Translations under genes and position numbers: made by a program
Assembly (NCBI GenBank): GCA_003567255.1
Contig: PWZW01000280.1
Coordinates: 1-9,159 of the forward strand
From: Puniceicoccaceae bacterium
Lineage (GTDB): Bacteria > Verrucomicrobiota > Verrucomicrobiia > Opitutales > Coraliomargaritaceae
Reading direction: 5' to 3'
DNA length: 9,159 nt
The notes under the pieces: generated by a model
Seen by the model: only the letters and a program-made list of their open reading frames with translations
Databases searched by the model: none
What the model was told of the DNA's origin: nothing
Shown: piece after piece, positions 1 through 7,351 of the stretch
How positions within the stretch are numbered: position 1 is the first letter of the stretch
Layout: each line of letters starts with the position of its first letter

Positions 1-207
1 AGCCAATTCCAGTGGGTCACCTTCCGGCAAAGTTGGCATTTCCAGCGCAAATTCAGTTTCGAGCCTCGGACCGAGCAGAATGCAAAGCACCAAGCCGACG
101 CTAAGCCCAAGAATGATCACTAACCATTTGCCCCCTTTGCCCTGCCTTCGAAAAGAAGCTTTTTCGGCCGGTGGAGGCGCCGCGCTAGTGCATGGTTTAC
201 GGTACAT
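1..207 (-). CDS. N-terminal part of an unidentified single-pass membrane-anchored protein (cut by window edge)
   Basis: Reading leftward from an ATG at 207, the frame stays open to the window edge for 69 codons. The product begins with a short basic, Pro/Ala-rich cytoplasmic segment (residues 1-28, with RRQGKGGK just before the membrane). One hydrophobic helix follows at about residues 29-47 (WLVIILGLSVGLVLCILLG). Then comes an acidic, proline-containing stretch (LEMPTLPEGDPLELA) that would lie outside the membrane. Positive charges before the helix fit an uncleaved signal anchor with the bulk of the protein in the periplasm. The other nearby ATG (193) meets a stop after two codons, so 207 is the preferred start. 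The functional domain lies outside the window, so I assign no function. It is divergent from nadE and shares a 148-bp intergenic region with it. Confidence 0.7.
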   Translation of the reverse strand, partial: MYRKPCTSAAPPPAEKASFRRQGKGGKWLVIILGLSVGLVLCILLGPRLETEFALEMPTLPEGDPLELA

Positions 208-355
208 AGGTCGGTATTCCGAAGTTTAAGAAGAGAGCAAAACGAGGATACGGTCGCTAATCAAGCGGACCCATCCACAAAACCTAAAAACCATACAAGC
301 CAATCCGGGAGTTGCACCGCAAGCAAAGCTTTTGTACGGTCTCCCTTAAAACCGC
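208..355. other. Divergent intergenic region between the membrane-anchored gene and nadE
   Basis: These 148 bp separate two divergently oriented genes and should hold both promoters. I see no strong consensus promoter. The best plus-strand candidate is TTGCAC (311-316), then 17 bp, then TACGGT (334-339); each box matches the sigma70 consensus at only 3 of 6 positions, so it is weak. A TAA in frame with nadE at 347-349 excludes an upstream extension of nadE. I see no riboswitch-like structure, repeat or small gene here. Confidence 0.4.
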
Positions 356-2335
356 ATGAAAGCAATTCACCTAGGCGCCGCCGCTCTAAACCTGACTCCA
401 AAAGACTGGGAGGGAAACACCCGTACCATCCTTGCCTGCATTGCGGAAGCAAAAGCGCGCAAAGTCTCTGTGCTCTGTCTCCCGGAGTTGGCGATAACCG
501 GCTATGGCTGTGAGGATGAGTTTCACGCGCCCTACGTGTCCGAATGGGCATTACGCATTTTGTTTGAAGACATCGCTCCGGCCTGCCGCGGGATCACGGT
601 GGGGATTGGACTTCCTTTTTGCTTGGACGGATGCATTTACAACGGCATCGCCCATGTGGTGGACGGTGCGGTGGTTGGGGTGATTGCAAAACAAAACCTT
701 GCCGGGGACGGCATCCACTACGAACCGCGTTTCTTCAAGCCCTGGCCGAAAGGGTTTGTCACCGATGCGGTGCTCCATCGCCACAAAATCCCGGTCGGGG
801 ATTTGATTTTTGACCACGCCGGTATCCGGATTGGCTACGAGATTTGCGAAGATGCCTGGGTTGCCAACCGCCCAGGCGCACGCCTCGCCCAGAATAGTGT
901 GGATTTGATCCTCAATCCTTCAGCGAGCCACTTCGCCTTTGGTAAAGCCGGGGTGCGGGAGCGTTTTGTGCGGGAGGGCTCCCGCGCTTTTCATTGCGCT
1001 TACGTCTATGCCAATCTCCTCGGCAATGAAGCTGGACGAGCCATCTACGACGGAGACTGTCTGATCGCCAGCGGTGGTCGAATTTTCGGCCGCAGCGAAC
1101 GCTTCGCTTATGCTGACTACGTGCTGAACGAGGCGGTCGTGGACCTAAACCCCACCCGCGTCCAGCGGCATCGCCAAGCGAGTCACCGCCCCCCCCTGGA
1201 AGCTGCGATGAAGTCCATCCCGATCAACTGGTCGCCACTCTTGGCGATCGGCGAGGCAAGCGCGCCCGCCAAAGCAATTGGAGAGCCGGCCAGCCGCTCA
1301 AAAGCCATCGAGTTTGCTGACGCGGTCGCTCTCGGACTTTACGACTACCTGCGCAAGTCAAAATCCTCAGGCTTCGCCATTTCGCTGAGTGGAGGTGCGG
1401 ATTCCGCTACCTGTCTGGCCCTCGTTTACCACATGGCAAGGCAACTGGTCGCGCACCGACCCAGCAACTTGCCTACCGCCATCTCCGCGCTTCTCGATGG
1501 GGCCTCCAAAGATACTCAGGAAGCGACTCGCCAACTCGTCAACCACCTCTGTACCTGCGCTTATCAGGGAACTGAAAATAGCGGTGAAGCCACCCGCGCC
1601 GCCGCCCGCACCCTGGCGGAAGACGCCGGGGCCCGCTTTTTTGACATTAACGTGCAACCACTTTTTGAGGCCTACGAAAAAATCCTCAGCGATTATTTGG
1701 GGCGGCCCCTCAGCTGGGAGACGGACGATATCCCCCGACAAAACATTCAGGCGCGCTGCCGTGCTCCCAGCATTTGGGCTATCGCCAACGCAAACAATGC
1801 CCTCCTGCTCTCCACCAGCAATCGCAGCGAAGCCGCTGTGGGTTACTGCACCATGGACGGCGATACGGCCGGAAGCATCTCTCCGATCGCGGGGATCGAT
1901 AAGGCCTTTCTTTTGGAATGGCTCAAGTGGGCGGAAACGCACCTTCTCCGGGGTTTACGTACGGTAAACCAACTCAAGCCTACCGCCGAATTGAGGCCGA
2001 GCAGCGCCGGACAAACCGACGAAAGCGATCTCATGCCCTATCCGGTGCTGAACCGAATTCAAAAGCTTGCCGTGGTGAACAAAGGCAGCCCAAGAGAAAT
2101 TTTCTACCAACTGCGCGCCGAACTGGACGCAAAGTTCTCCTCGGGTCAGCTTTTCGAATGGCTCTCAAAATACCTTCAGCTGTGGAGCCGGAACCAATGG
2201 AAGCGGGAGCGCTATGCGCCCTCCTTCCACCTTGATGACGAAAACCTCGACCCTCGGAGCTGGTGTCGTTACCCCATCCTTTCTGGCGGCTATCACGCGG
2301 AGTTAGCTGCCCTCAGAAAAGAACTGGAACTATAG
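356..2335 (+). CDS. nadE: NAD+ synthase, glutamine-hydrolysing (two-domain NadE)
   Basis: This cytoplasmic enzyme catalyses the last step of NAD+ synthesis: it adenylates and amidates nicotinic acid adenine dinucleotide with ammonia released from glutamine. The N-terminal nitrilase-type glutaminase domain (about residues 1-275) carries its triad: Glu44 in LPELAITGYG, Lys112 in AKQNLAGDG and Cys164 in GYEICEDAW. The C-terminal synthetase domain (about 315-659) has the ATP pyrophosphatase P-loop SGGADS (345-350), QNIQAR (462-467), STSNRSE (486-492), GDTAG (502-506) and the TDESDLMPY segment (554-562). At 659 residues it belongs with the long glutamine-dependent enzymes, not the short ammonia-dependent NadE. 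The start is firm because an in-frame TAA lies two codons upstream and the N-terminus begins directly with the nitrilase first strand. There is no Shine-Dalgarno. A run of eight C (1189-1196) falls in the interdomain linker without disturbing the frame. All key residues are present, so it should be active. Confidence 0.96.
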   Translation: MKAIHLGAAALNLTPKDWEGNTRTILACIAEAKARKVSVLCLPELAITGYGCEDEFHAPYVSEWALRILFEDIAPACRGITVGIGLPFCLDGCIYNGIAHVVDGAVVGVIAKQNLAGDGIHYEPRFFKPWPKGFVTDAVLHRHKIPVGDLIFDHAGIRIGYEICEDAWVANRPGARLAQNSVDLILNPSASHFAFGKAGVRERFVREGSRAFHCAYVYANLLGNEAGRAIYDGDCLIASGGRIFGRSERFAYADYVLNEAVVDLNPTRVQRHRQASHRPPLEAAMKSIPINWSPLLAIGEASAPAKAIGEPASRSKAIEFADAVALGLYDYLRKSKSSGFAISLSGGADSATCLALVYHMARQLVAHRPSNLPTAISALLDGASKDTQEATRQLVNHLCTCAYQGTENSGEATRAAARTLAEDAGARFFDINVQPLFEAYEKILSDYLGRPLSWETDDIPRQNIQARCRAPSIWAIANANNALLLSTSNRSEAAVGYCTMDGDTAGSISPIAGIDKAFLLEWLKWAETHLLRGLRTVNQLKPTAELRPSSAGQTDESDLMPYPVLNRIQKLAVVNKGSPREIFYQLRAELDAKFSSGQLFEWLSKYLQLWSRNQWKRERYAPSFHLDDENLDPRSWCRYPILSGGYHAELAALRKELEL

Positions 2336-2389
2336 AGGCACCGGTTAAATCGGCCGACTTTGTGCTTATTTTCTGCTAACTACCGAACT

Positions 2390-2410
2390 GAGGGACCCTC
2401 AAGGGTCCTC
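2390..2410 (+). terminator. Hairpin after nadE, possible terminator or leader structure of the next gene
   Basis: GGACCC (2393-2398) pairs perfectly with GGGTCC (2403-2408) around a TCAA loop. The stem can be lengthened by two pairs if one G is bulged. It lies 55 bp past the nadE stop and is followed by TCTAATTATTTC, which is T-rich but has no uninterrupted T run, so intrinsic termination may be partial. It ends only 15 nt before the hydrolase ATG. If transcription reads through, the stem would sit in that gene's ribosome landing zone. I cannot tell which role applies. Confidence 0.5.
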
Positions 2411-2425
2411 TAATTATTTCGAAAA

Positions 2426-3220
2426 ATGTTGCTGGAAATGCTGATCCTTATCGGAGCGCTCTCTGCCTTCGCCTATCTTTGTCTGGGCGTGTACGCCCTC
2501 CTCTGGGCAGACCGAATCATCTTTCCAAAACTACCGCCAGCCGATCCCGCTCCACCGGAGGCCTTTTTTCTGGAGGATAAGGATGGTGAGCGTATTTCCG
2601 CCCTCCACTTGGCAAATCAAGAAGCGCGCCAAACCCTCCTCTACAGCCATGGAAACCGCGAAACCCTAGCCAGCATAGATTGGCTCCTCAAAGCTCATCG
2701 AGCCCGTGGATTTAATGTCATGGCGTACGATTATCCCGGGTACGGCCAGAGCTCAGGCTGTGCCAGCGAGTCAGGTGTGTACGCGGCGGCAGAAGCTGCT
2801 TACGCCTTTCTGATTGAGAAAAAAGGGGTTAAACCGGAGGACATCATCCTCTATGGAAGGTCCCTCGGCGGGGGACCAACCAGCTACCTAGCCAGCAAAT
2901 ATCCAGTTGGCGGCGTGATTCTGGAGGCCACGTTTATATCCGCCTTCCGGGTCAAAACACGCTTCCCGCTACTCCCTTGGGACAGTTTTTCCAACCTCTC
3001 ACGCATCAGAAGGATTAAGGCGCCCATCCTGTTCATTCATGGCACCGAGGATGCCGTGGTTCCGTTTGCCCATGCGAAAAAGCTGCTGCGCGCAGCGGGC
3101 CCCGGGCAGAGTTATCTCTGGGTGGAGGGTGGCGGGCACAGCCGACTTATGGAATTTGCCGGAGCGGGCTACTGGAGGAAGATCGCTGAGTTTGCAAAGG
3201 TAGCTGCGGCCCACCAATAA
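2426..3220 (+). CDS. Membrane-anchored alpha/beta hydrolase, BEM46/ABHD13-like
   Basis: This is a serine hydrolase of the alpha/beta fold, 264 residues. A hydrophobic N-terminal segment (about residues 2-27) looks like a signal anchor. Next come the oxyanion-strand motif HGN (75-77), the YDYPGYGQSSG loop (101-111), the nucleophile elbow GRSLGG with Ser146, the acid Asp209 in FIHGTEDAVVP, and His238 in GGGHSRL. The order and spacing match the BEM46/ABHD13/ABHD17 group, whose members act as esterases or thioesterases on acyl substrates. The true substrate here is unknown. The triad is complete, so an active enzyme is expected, probably tethered to the inner membrane. It starts 90 bp after nadE with a hairpin between them, so it may be a separate transcription unit. 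The start was chosen because it gives the complete anchor helix. There is no Shine-Dalgarno. Confidence 0.88.
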   Translation: MLLEMLILIGALSAFAYLCLGVYALLWADRIIFPKLPPADPAPPEAFFLEDKDGERISALHLANQEARQTLLYSHGNRETLASIDWLLKAHRARGFNVMAYDYPGYGQSSGCASESGVYAAAEAAYAFLIEKKGVKPEDIILYGRSLGGGPTSYLASKYPVGGVILEATFISAFRVKTRFPLLPWDSFSNLSRIRRIKAPILFIHGTEDAVVPFAHAKKLLRAAGPGQSYLWVEGGGHSRLMEFAGAGYWRKIAEFAKVAAAHQ

Positions 3221-3305
3221 GCGACCTTTTCCAGAAGCAGGCCTTTTGCTTTACAAGGCGGAGCGAAACCGTTCCGATGCATGAGCTGAACCCTGTTTTA
3301 TTCTT

Positions 3306-3869
3306 ATGCCCAAAAAGGTCCTGGTAATTTTGCATCCGGAGTGTGAGGAGCTCGAACTCGTCGCCCCGCTAGACGTGCTTCGACGCGGCGGCCTAAACGT
3401 GACTTTGGCCTTCACCGGCGAGGAGACCGCTGTGCGGTGTAAAACCGGCCTCGTTATACATGGGGAGGTCCCTCTCGATAAAGTCTCCACCGATGCCTTC
3501 GACGCGGTACTCTTACCCGGCGGTCCGGGCATCCGCCATTTACGTGGAAACGCGGTCATCATTGAGCTCTTCAAACGCACCCATCAAGCGGGTGGGTTTC
3601 TGGCGTGCATTTGCGCAGGTCCGCTACTTCTCCTTGATGCCGGCTTACTGGACGGGCACGCCTACAGCGCCCATCCCAGCACCTGTACTGAACTTCCCGA
3701 TGCGCAAAGCGACCAAGCCGTGGTGATAGATCGCCAGCTGATTACCTCCCCCGGAGCCGGTACAGCGATCCATTTTGGATTGAGCGTGCTGGCCCGCCTT
3801 TGTGGGGCGCAACCTGCGCACACGGTGGCGGAGGCTATATGCTTTTCCGGTACATACCCCACCTCATGA
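3306..3869 (+). CDS. DJ-1/PfpI family protein (DJ-1/YajL-like)
   Basis: This 187-residue protein covers a whole DJ-1 domain. Visible landmarks are the first strand VLVILHPECEELELV with Glu17 (counterpart of human DJ-1 Glu18), Cys45 (counterpart of Cys46), the LLPGG turn (69-73), the nucleophile elbow ACICAGP with Cys103 (counterpart of Cys106), His123 in AHPST (counterpart of His126), and the TSPGAGTAIHFGLSVL helix entry. It therefore resembles the DJ-1/YajL branch more than the PfpI protease or HchA branches. Members of that branch are linked to oxidative-stress protection and to contested deglycase or glyoxalase activity, and the substrate cannot be read from sequence. It is probably cytoplasmic: there is no signal peptide. 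It follows the hydrolase by 85 bp. Its TGA stop overlaps the ATG of the next gene, implying translational coupling to the polysaccharide ligase-like gene. Confidence 0.9.
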   Translation: MPKKVLVILHPECEELELVAPLDVLRRGGLNVTLAFTGEETAVRCKTGLVIHGEVPLDKVSTDAFDAVLLPGGPGIRHLRGNAVIIELFKRTHQAGGFLACICAGPLLLLDAGLLDGHAYSAHPSTCTELPDAQSDQAVVIDRQLITSPGAGTAIHFGLSVLARLCGAQPAHTVAEAICFSGTYPTS

Positions 3870-5371
3870 GGACTCAATCCCAAAGCGTCTCCGAAGAAGA
3901 GAGCATGCATCCCCGCGATGTACTCCTACGGGATACGTTTACCTATGCCGAACGATCCGTTTTTGCGCTGACCCTGGTTGTTTTCGTAGCGCTGACCTGG
4001 GTACCTGATCCACTCTCCGGGTGGACTACGGGCATGCTGATCGGGCTTGCACTGCTTTGTCCGGGAGTGATTGCCCTGCACCAGCGTACGCACCCGTTTT
4101 TCTTACCGAAGCTATGGCGCCGCTGGAGTGTACTCATGCTACCCGTTTGGATCGGCCTACTGGTTTTCCTGTTGGGTCTTTGGAATCAAAGCACGACATC
4201 GATTGAAATTGAAGGCACGCCCTACCTGATGCTTAAAAATGAGCTGAGCAGTGGGCCCGTTTCCACCAAACCGACCGAAAGCTGGACAGCCCTTCTCGCG
4301 TTTTGTGGGCTCTACACCCTCGCTTTGAACTGTTTCATAGTTCCCAAATCACGTAGTTTTTTCACCCGGCTTTTTCCATGGATGCTGCTCAACTGCGTCT
4401 TACTGGCCATCGTCGGCTACGCTCAGCGGGCTGCCGGAGCGGAAGCCATTCTCGGGCTGCTTCCGTTATCTCCGGCGCGGCCCTTTTTTGCCACCTTTCC
4501 CAATGAGTCCCTCTGGATCGGTTTTGCCTGCCTCTGGATGGCCGTTTTTGTGGCTTTGGGTCTCCTCCATTTAAGGACCGTCCGGGTGGATGCCTTTGGA
4601 GAAACCAAAGGCCCTTATTATCTTACCGGAGCCGCACTCATCGGTGGCAGTGTGTTGATCTGTCTGCCTGGACCTGCGGTGCTGATCACCATGATCACCG
4701 GAACCGTCCTTATCGGTCTTATCGCTCTACAGGTCAGCGGATTTGGGCAGGCTGGACGCAAGTGCCTCTCGGTTTGGTTTGTCGGATCAATTATCGCGCT
4801 TGGCGGCATGCTCTACTTGATTGTAAGCCACCTTGCCCTACCCGATCCGACGGGTATCAATAACGCTGTGGGACCAACCGCGGCACGGGAGATGTTTCTC
4901 GCGCGGCCCCTTTTCGGTTGGGGGTATGGAAGCTTCCCGGTAATCTCGCGCTTCTTTACCACCGACTTTGCCCCCACCCTTGTTTTTGAGAGTGCGGGGA
5001 GCGACCTCTTCGAAGTCCTTGCCAATGGAGGCATCCTTGGCTTGGTCGGAATTGCGGTGATTCCACTCAGCTTGTTACTCGGATTTCTTCTCAAAGGAAG
5101 TTCCTTTTCCTTGAGCTGGCACCTTTTGATCGGAGCAGGTGGCCTCCTTGCGATGGCGATCTTTGACGGCCCGTTTGCACCCGCCGTCAGCTTTAGCTTT
5201 TGGGTGATCTTTTTTGCGGCGATTCGCTGGGCGGACATAAGCCGCACCTCGGCGGACCTCGTCGATAGCAAGGTCCATTTGGTGCTTCCCCAAACCATGC
5301 GAAACGTTCCCTCTAGTCAGAATCCGCGAGGGTCTGTGAGGGCCACCACCCGGAGTGGGCCGCCAAGATAG
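3866..5371 (+). CDS. O-antigen ligase/polymerase-like membrane protein (Wzy_C family)
   Basis: This polytopic inner-membrane protein has 501 residues and about 10-12 hydrophobic helices (for example 32-50, 54-71, 88-107, 139-160, 169-187, 214-235, 252-290, 300-322, 388-410, 417-434, 440-457). The Wzy_C signature appears as AREMFLARPLFGWGYGSF (340-357), then a periplasmic loop leading into SDLFEVLANGGILGLVG (379-395). This is the layout of O-antigen ligases (WaaL), O-antigen polymerases and related glycan-transferring enzymes, which use undecaprenyl-linked glycans in the periplasm. Sequence alone does not say which. ATG 3866 was chosen because it forms an ATGA overlap with the DJ-1 stop. ATG 3905, after a purine-rich GAAGAAGAGAG, is a credible alternative that shortens the product by 13 residues. 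The last ~20 residues are read antisense to the end of rsmE and look like an unstructured basic tail (RGSVRATTRSGPPR). No other glycan gene is in the window. Confidence 0.85.
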   Translation: MRTQSQSVSEEESMHPRDVLLRDTFTYAERSVFALTLVVFVALTWVPDPLSGWTTGMLIGLALLCPGVIALHQRTHPFFLPKLWRRWSVLMLPVWIGLLVFLLGLWNQSTTSIEIEGTPYLMLKNELSSGPVSTKPTESWTALLAFCGLYTLALNCFIVPKSRSFFTRLFPWMLLNCVLLAIVGYAQRAAGAEAILGLLPLSPARPFFATFPNESLWIGFACLWMAVFVALGLLHLRTVRVDAFGETKGPYYLTGAALIGGSVLICLPGPAVLITMITGTVLIGLIALQVSGFGQAGRKCLSVWFVGSIIALGGMLYLIVSHLALPDPTGINNAVGPTAAREMFLARPLFGWGYGSFPVISRFFTTDFAPTLVFESAGSDLFEVLANGGILGLVGIAVIPLSLLLGFLLKGSSFSLSWHLLIGAGGLLAMAIFDGPFAPAVSFSFWVIFFAAIRWADISRTSADLVDSKVHLVLPQTMRNVPSSQNPRGSVRATTRSGPPR

Positions 5372-6071
5372 CCACGGCTGCCTGTAGTGCCCCTTCGACC
5401 CGCATGACCCGCGGACCGAGGTGGGCCAGCGGCCATCCGCCGGATCGCAAGCAAGCGCGCTCTTTAGAAGACCAGCCATTTTCCGGACCAATTGCCAAGG
5501 TGTGGTTTTTCGCCGGAGGCACGCCCTTCCTGACAAACTTTATGAGTGGGCCCGCGGCCTCATAGTTGTCCAAGGCAACTCCAGCTTCCCCAGCGGCGAA
5601 ACTGGCCATGGCATCAGCAAGGCTGGGGAAATGTTCTACCTTCGGAAGGTACGTCGCGAAACTTTGCTCAAGCCCACCAAGTAAACGATGACGCCACTCC
5701 TCCGTTGCCCAAAGTCGGCTTTTGAAATAGCTCGGTTCTCCTTTTTCCGACTGAAAAAAGAGAAGTTTCCCAACGCCCAAAACAGCCGCATCATATAAAA
5801 GTTTACGGGCGGTGTGTGGTCGCGGGAGCCCGACAAGGATCGTCACCGGGAGCAAGGGCGGGCCTGCCTCAGTAGAAAGGACGCTTAAGGTGACAGCCTT
5901 GTCCGCAGCGATGTCCACCACCCGGCAACGCGCGCGGGGGCCATTAACGAAGCCAGCATACACCGTAGCACCCTCGGAAATCCGCAAGACCTTATGCAAA
6001 TGCTGGCAACGCGGATCCTCCGGTGGCAGAGAAATCGTTTCAAACGGCGACTCGAAAAGCAGCAAATTCAT
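5313..6071 (-). CDS. rsmE: RsmE-family 16S rRNA (uracil-1498-N3)-methyltransferase
   Basis: RsmE uses S-adenosylmethionine to methylate N3 of U1498 in 16S rRNA within the assembled 30S subunit. The 252-residue product has the normal family length. The N-terminal PUA-like RNA-binding domain contains HLHKVLRISEG (25-34). The SPOUT methyltransferase domain contains ILVGLPRP (78-85), LEQSFATYLPKVE (134-146), IGPENGW (194-200) and LGPRVMRVEGALQA (218-231), which forms the knotted cofactor site. Two motifs depart from the usual IGPEGG and LRTETA patterns, and the Arg expected after the EQ motif is absent. Family membership is clear, but exact activity is slightly less certain. The gene starts 23 bp downstream of the helicase stop on the same strand, so the two are probably cotranscribed. 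Its 3' end overlaps the convergent ligase gene by 59 bp. Confidence 0.9.
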   Translation of the reverse strand: MNLLLFESPFETISLPPEDPRCQHLHKVLRISEGATVYAGFVNGPRARCRVVDIAADKAVTLSVLSTEAGPPLLPVTILVGLPRPHTARKLLYDAAVLGVGKLLFFQSEKGEPSYFKSRLWATEEWRHRLLGGLEQSFATYLPKVEHFPSLADAMASFAAGEAGVALDNYEAAGPLIKFVRKGVPPAKNHTLAIGPENGWSSKERACLRSGGWPLAHLGPRVMRVEGALQAAVAILAAHSGWWPSQTLADSD

Positions 6072-6094
6072 GATCGGTGCTGCTCACTCCGCGC

Positions 6095-7336
6095 CTAGCG
6101 GCGACGACCAAATCGACTGGACGAACTATTGCGCTTCCGGCGGCGCGGCTTTGTGGCCGCCCCTTCCTCGCGGATGATTGGTTCGTAGATATAATTGAAT
6201 CCTTCCAGGCGACGCTGAGGAATGAGCTGGTCGATGAATTTTTCGATCGACTCCAGGTGGTTCTGCTCATCCGGGGCAACGATCGTCATGGCATCGCCAT
6301 CTCGCCGGGCGCGACCCGTCCGCCCAATCCGGTGAACGTAGTCTTCCGCGTGCTGAGGCACGTCGTAGTTAATCACATGGGTGACGTTGGCGATGTCCAA
6401 ACCGCGAGAGGCAATGTCCGTCGCAACCAAAATCTTAACTTCGCCGGACTTGAATTTTTCCAGCGCACGCGTGCGCACCTTTTGCGGGAGGTCGGAATGC
6501 ATGGGGGAGACGGAGTATCCGCGCTCCTCCAGCCACCGGGCGATGCGATCCGCCCCCACTTTCATGCGACAAAAAATAATCAGGCTATCGATTTCCATCC
6601 GTTCAATCAGCGCCACCAAAAGGTCGAACTTTTGCATCGCACCTACCGGGTAGATCTCATGTTTCACGGTTTCCGCCGGGGAGAGCTTGATCCCCATGGT
6701 TACCTCAACCGGATTTTTCAACACTTTGGCAACCAGTGGCTTGATTGCGTCCGGAACGGTGGCGGAAAAGAGCAGGGTTTGCCGCTCTTTGGCGCAAAAC
6801 GAGATGATGCGCTTCACGTCTTCGATGAATCCCATATCCATCATGCGATCCACCTCATCGAGGACCAAAACATCAATCGAACGAAGATCGAGCGTCTTTT
6901 GTTGAACATGGTCGATTAGGCGGCCCGGAGTGGCAATCACCACGTCGGCACCCTCTTTGAGTTCTTTCCGCTGTTTGTCGTACCCCACCCCTCCGTGCAA
7001 AAGACAGCACTTCAGCGGGGAGTATTTCCCATAATCATTCAAATTTGCCTCGACTTGAGCCGCCAATTCCCGGGTTGGGCCCAGGATAAGGCAACGGGGC
7101 GAGGCCCCCGGTTGGTGGGCGCCGAGGCGGTGCAAAATAGGCAGCGCATACGCGGCTGTCTTCCCGGTCCCGGTCTGGGCCGATCCAACAACGTCGCGCC
7201 CTTCCAGAACCGCTGGAATGGAGCCGAGTTGAATGGGAGTAGGTACCTCGAAGCCCATCTCAGCGATGGCTCGCTGGAGGTCATCGTTTAAACCTAAATC
7301 TTTGAATGTGTTGGGGGCTAGGGCCGTCTCTGTCAT
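6095..7336 (-). CDS. DEAD-box ATP-dependent RNA helicase (RhlE-like)
   Basis: This is an ATP-dependent RNA-unwinding enzyme of 413 residues with all superfamily 2 motifs in order: Q motif (Phe11 to Gln36, PTPIQ), motif I AQTGTGKT (53-60), Ia PTRELA (87-92), GG (115-116), Ib TPGR (136-139), II DEVD (160-163), III SAT (191-193), IV IIFC (253-256), V ATDIASRGLDI (305-315) and VI HRIGRTGRA (335-343). The C-terminal tail is short, basic and serine-rich (KPRRRKRNSSSSRFGRRR), as in RhlE-type enzymes that use such tails for RNA binding; there is no DbpA-type RNA-recognition domain. Motif II reads DEVD, with valine replacing the usual alanine. The two acidic residues needed for Mg-ATP are intact, so activity is expected. 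It leads a probable operon with rsmE, suggesting a role in ribosome assembly or RNA decay. Confidence 0.95.
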   Translation of the reverse strand: MTETALAPNTFKDLGLNDDLQRAIAEMGFEVPTPIQLGSIPAVLEGRDVVGSAQTGTGKTAAYALPILHRLGAHQPGASPRCLILGPTRELAAQVEANLNDYGKYSPLKCCLLHGGVGYDKQRKELKEGADVVIATPGRLIDHVQQKTLDLRSIDVLVLDEVDRMMDMGFIEDVKRIISFCAKERQTLLFSATVPDAIKPLVAKVLKNPVEVTMGIKLSPAETVKHEIYPVGAMQKFDLLVALIERMEIDSLIIFCRMKVGADRIARWLEERGYSVSPMHSDLPQKVRTRALEKFKSGEVKILVATDIASRGLDIANVTHVINYDVPQHAEDYVHRIGRTGRARRDGDAMTIVAPDEQNHLESIEKFIDQLIPQRRLEGFNYIYEPIIREEGAATKPRRRKRNSSSSRFGRRR

Positions 7337-7351
7337 GTGCTTTACTTCAGT

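Noticed and set aside
1367..1967. Two ~190-codon frames, one on each strand, inside nadE
   Set aside because: Both lie within the NadE synthetase domain, have no domain pattern or upstream signals, and are explained by GC-rich codon use of nadE.
3241..3259. GCCTT/AAGGC inverted repeat between the hydrolase and DJ-1 genes
   Set aside because: The stem has only five pairs, the loop is nine bases and no T run follows. It is not supported as a terminator.
3800..3865. Upstream extension of the ligase-like gene by 22 codons
   Set aside because: It would overlap the DJ-1 coding sequence by about 70 bp and adds a Gly-rich stretch unlike a membrane-protein N-terminus. The ATGA-overlap start at 3866 is simpler.
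4813..5298. 161-codon minus-strand frame opposite the ligase-like gene
   Set aside because: The product is rich in Lys, Arg and Pro, as expected from the antisense of a hydrophobic membrane protein. The plus-strand frame has clear Wzy_C features.
6077..6919. 280-codon open frame on the plus strand opposite the helicase
   Set aside because: It is antisense to a conserved helicase core in mirror codon phase. The product is rich in His, Asn and Arg with no recognisable domain, as expected from reversed codons of a GC-rich gene.
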